Shown one piece after another: positions 62,099 through 64,000 of a stretch of DNA of 64,000 nt; positions within the stretch are counted from its first letter, which is position 1; each line of letters starts with the position of its first letter. The notes under the pieces were generated by a model. It ran no database searches and had not been told where the DNA came from. It worked only from the letters and a program-made list of their open reading frames with translations. The DNA comes from Actinomadura spongiicola (lineage in GTDB: Bacteria > Actinomycetota > Actinomycetes > Streptosporangiales > Streptosporangiaceae): NCBI RefSeq assembly GCF_003432485.1, contig NZ_QVNQ01000006.1:310001-374000 (forward strand), read 5' to 3'. A program made the position numbers and the translations under genes.

Positions 62099-62596
62099 AT
62101 GGCCGAGGGGCCTCGTTCCGGATGCCCGATCAACGCCGCGGTCGAGGTGCTCGGCGACCGCTGGACGCTTCTCATCCTGCGGGACATGGTGTTCGGTGAC
62201 CGCCGCCACTTCCGGCAGCTCCAGTCGCAGTCGGCGGAGGGCATCGCGTCCAACATCCTGGCGGACCGGCTGCGGACCCTCGTCGAAACAGGCCTGCTCA
62301 CCCGCGACGACGCGGGACGCGGCCAGCGGGCGACCTACACCCTGACCGAGGCCGCCATCCAACTAGTGCCCGTGCTGGTGCACCTGGGAGCGTGGGGCGC
62401 CCGCAACCGTCCGACCAGCCCCGAACTGCGCGCGGGCGCCGAGCTGATGGAGGCGGAGGGCCCGGAGCTCTGGAACGACCTGATGGCGGAACTCCGCGAA
62501 CGGCATCTCGGCGTTCCCCGTCCCGACACCGGCGGCCCGACCGCCACCGAACGCCTCGCCGCCTACGCCGAGGCCATCACCCGGTCGAGCCGCTGA
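62099..62596 (+). CDS. HxlR family transcriptional regulator
   Basis: A 165-residue winged-helix protein. The ATG at 62099 follows GGAGGTGCC. The signature is at the N-terminus: SGCPINAAVEVLGDRWTLLI, with the conserved cysteine, LRDMVFGDRRHFRQLQ and IASNILADRLRTLVETGLLT. HxlR proteins respond to electrophiles, sometimes through that cysteine. It is divergent to the SnoaL-like gene, with paired operators between. The C-terminal 60 residues form an extra helical region common in actinomycete members. Confidence 0.93.
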   Translation: MAEGPRSGCPINAAVEVLGDRWTLLILRDMVFGDRRHFRQLQSQSAEGIASNILADRLRTLVETGLLTRDDAGRGQRATYTLTEAAIQLVPVLVHLGAWGARNRPTSPELRAGAELMEAEGPELWNDLMAELRERHLGVPRPDTGGPTATERLAAYAEAITRSSR

Positions 62597-63190
62597 TCAG
62601 AGGATGTCCAGGACGGCTGTCATCAGGCCCGCGCGATCCTCGTCCCGCATGGTGTCGATCTTGGTCAGCCCGATCGTGGGCAGGTTGATGACCATGCCCA
62701 GGCTGATCTCCTCCTTGGAGACCACGCCCAACGCCCACACGACGTCGCAGCCCGGAATGGAGTTGAGCGCCGTCCCGGAGATGACCACCGCCGTCCCGAG
62801 GCCGTCGGTGACGATGTCGCCCTGCCGGAGGTGGTCGCCCGCCCGCAGCGCCTCCCGGTGCGCCTCCTGGAGCTCCGCGGGCGTGTTGCGCCAGGGCTGG
62901 TCGCCGGTGATGCCCCACCGCACCCAGTCGAGGGCGTCGGACACGTACTCCTTGCTCGCGGAGTCCAACTCCTCCGGATCAAGGTCGGCCTGCGGGACGT
63001 GATCCAGGGCGGCGAACGACAGTGCCTGGCCGTCGCCCCGCGTGCGAAGCACCCACACGTGCTTCGTGTTCGGCAGGCTGTTGTACCTGTCGTTGGACAC
63101 CACGAGACACGGCTGCTCCCTGGTGACAGTAAGGATGCCGCCGAGACTCTTGCGCTGGATCAGCGCATAGTGGAACGTGCCCTGTCGCAT
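62597..63190 (-). CDS. hypothetical protein, possibly MazF/PemK-fold
   Basis: A 197-residue soluble protein; an in-frame start at 63226 is possible. The stretch RQGTFHYALIQ ... QPCLVVSNDRYNSL resembles the first strands of MazF-like proteins (the usual wording is P-V-L-V-V-S-N-D). A second stretch, LRQGDIVTDGLGTAVVISGT, repeats the same idea, so two MazF-like barrels in one chain are possible. The catalytic residues of the toxin family cannot be confirmed. The stop codon directly abuts the stop of the convergent HxlR gene. Function unknown; no antitoxin lies next to it. Confidence 0.6.
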   Translation of the reverse strand: MRQGTFHYALIQRKSLGGILTVTREQPCLVVSNDRYNSLPNTKHVWVLRTRGDGQALSFAALDHVPQADLDPEELDSASKEYVSDALDWVRWGITGDQPWRNTPAELQEAHREALRAGDHLRQGDIVTDGLGTAVVISGTALNSIPGCDVVWALGVVSKEEISLGMVINLPTIGLTKIDTMRDEDRAGLMTAVLDIL

Positions 63191-63449
63191 CGCGCAATTA
63201 CAGGGTGCAGTCCGCGCGGGTGTCAATACGTCCTTTTAATGAGCCGCGCCGTTTGTCTCGGACAGCGTCGCCTTAATCACTCAACGTCCACACCGGGGAC
63301 CGCACTGCCACCGCCCCTCGCCTGCGGATGCGCGCCGCAGGCCATGGCCGCGGGACAATGCCGGTAATTCCGGCGGCATCGTGCGTCGAGGCCGCCCTGC
63401 CGGTCGCCTTCGGAATGGCGGTGCCCGGTGTTCGGGGTCGTCGTAAGGG

Positions 63450-63875
63450 TCAGTCCCAGCGCATGGCGCGTTGGCGTTTTACGGCGCTACGCCGCTTCTT
63501 GTTCTCCAGGCGGCGTTCGTTGATGCCCCGGGGGATCTTCTTGGGGACGCGTTTCTTCGGGGGCGGGGCGGTCGCGTCGGCCAGCAGGGTCGCCAGGCGG
63601 GTGCGGGCGGCGTCCCGGTTGCGCTGCTGGGACCGGTACTCCTCGGCGCGGATGGTGAGGACGCCTCTGACCAGGCGGGTCGCGAGGCGGTCCAGGGCGC
63701 GGGCCCTGAGGTGGTCCGGCAGAGACGGGGAGTTCGCGACGTCGAAGGAGAGTTCGGCGGCGGTGGCGCTGGTGTTGACGTGCTGCCCGCCCGGCCCCGA
63801 GGAACGGGAGAAACGCCAGCTCAGCTCGGACTCCGGAATGGAGACCGAGCCGCGGACGTGGATGCGGTCGGACAT
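63450..63875 (-). CDS. arfB: alternative ribosome-rescue factor, peptidyl-tRNA hydrolase domain
   Basis: A 141-residue protein starting at 63875 (the frame extends upstream but homology begins there). It has FSRSSGPGGQHVNTSATAAE, with the catalytic GGQ loop, and a C-terminal basic tail (PPKKRVPKKIPRGINERRLE then NKKRRSAVKRQRAMRWD) that in ArfB/YaeJ enters the empty mRNA channel of stalled ribosomes. It releases peptides from ribosomes stuck at the end of broken messages. Length and order match the family. Confidence 0.93.
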   Translation of the reverse strand: MSDRIHVRGSVSIPESELSWRFSRSSGPGGQHVNTSATAAELSFDVANSPSLPDHLRARALDRLATRLVRGVLTIRAEEYRSQQRNRDAARTRLATLLADATAPPPKKRVPKKIPRGINERRLENKKRRSAVKRQRAMRWD

Positions 63876-64000
63876 GTTCCCATTGTCGCAGGAATGAGTG
63901 ATCTTGTCGTCCGAGTAATCTCCGCGCGGGCGTGCGGCCGCGGAACGTCGTGCGCGATCCCGCGGCCGCTCTCCCATGCCGGGTCCCTTCCGGCCCGGCC
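63876..64000. other. right edge, upstream of arfB
   Basis: Promoter-side sequence of arfB and the start of the next intergenic or coding region; no gene is visible within the window. Confidence 0.3.

Overview
The window is very GC-rich, uses many GTG and possible leaderless starts, and carries AfsR-like and large LuxR-type regulators, HxlR, MarR and Lrp factors, a DUF5997/LysR-like pair and a SAM methyltransferase of the PF04672 type. This points to an actinomycete, most likely Streptosporangiales (Actinomadura/Thermomonosporaceae-like). That placement is inferred from gene content, not from a marker gene.

Left chromosomal part (1-21.4 kb): the end of an AfsR-like NB-ARC/TPR regulator, two related small secreted proteins, a DUF5997/LysR-like divergent pair with likely leaderless promoters, and a translationally coupled three-gene operon on the minus strand. 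That operon encodes a small membrane protein with three 20-residue repeats, a NACHT NTPase with a membrane tail, and an alpha/beta hydrolase. It is followed by an amino-acid-metabolism group (amine oxidase, Lrp regulator, threonine dehydratase-like enzyme, P5C reductase-like enzyme) and a MarR-controlled redox locus. This part is visibly decaying: a frameshifted sensor kinase, a hydrolase cut by a deletion that left the tail of a transporter, and a flavin monooxygenase broken by an inversion.

Genomic island (about 21,457-41,459, 20 kb): the 3' end of tRNA-Lys(TTT) is present twice, as part of the intact tRNA at 41,411-41,486 and as a truncated copy at 21,468-21,516, within a 60-bp perfect direct repeat. 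Between them lie three blocks of conflict/cell-death-type genes. The first is a CHAT protease / unknown protein / caspase-like protease operon. The second is a P-loop GTPase / tail-anchored protein pair followed by a large STAND-like ATPase. The third, convergent to it, is a Trypco1-like protein with a trypsin-AAA-WD40 protein of 1,433 residues. A PAS protein, a GNAT enzyme, an XRE repressor, a truncated ImmA/IrrE-like gene and transposase debris complete the island. I found no integrase.

Right chromosomal part (41.5-64 kb): it is better kept. It holds a P450 / thioesterase / dienelactone hydrolase group, a LuxR-ATPase regulator, an old yellow enzyme, a GC-rich degenerate repeat block with a 22-bp perfect hairpin, an NlpC/P60 hydrolase with a likely CTG start, a nucleotidyltransferase-like protein, a BON / metallophosphatase pair, topoisomerase IB, two SDR enzymes, an enoyl-CoA hydratase, a second LuxR-ATPase regulator, an M4 thermolysin-like protease with a chitin-binding module, a SAM methyltransferase, a SnoaL-like / HxlR divergent pair with inverted-repeat operators, a possible MazF-fold protein and the ribosome-rescue factor ArfB.

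The strongest candidates for an undescribed system are the NACHT operon, in which the NACHT N-terminus carries the same nine-residue pattern as the repeats of its small membrane partner, and the protease/NTPase content of the tRNA-Lys island.
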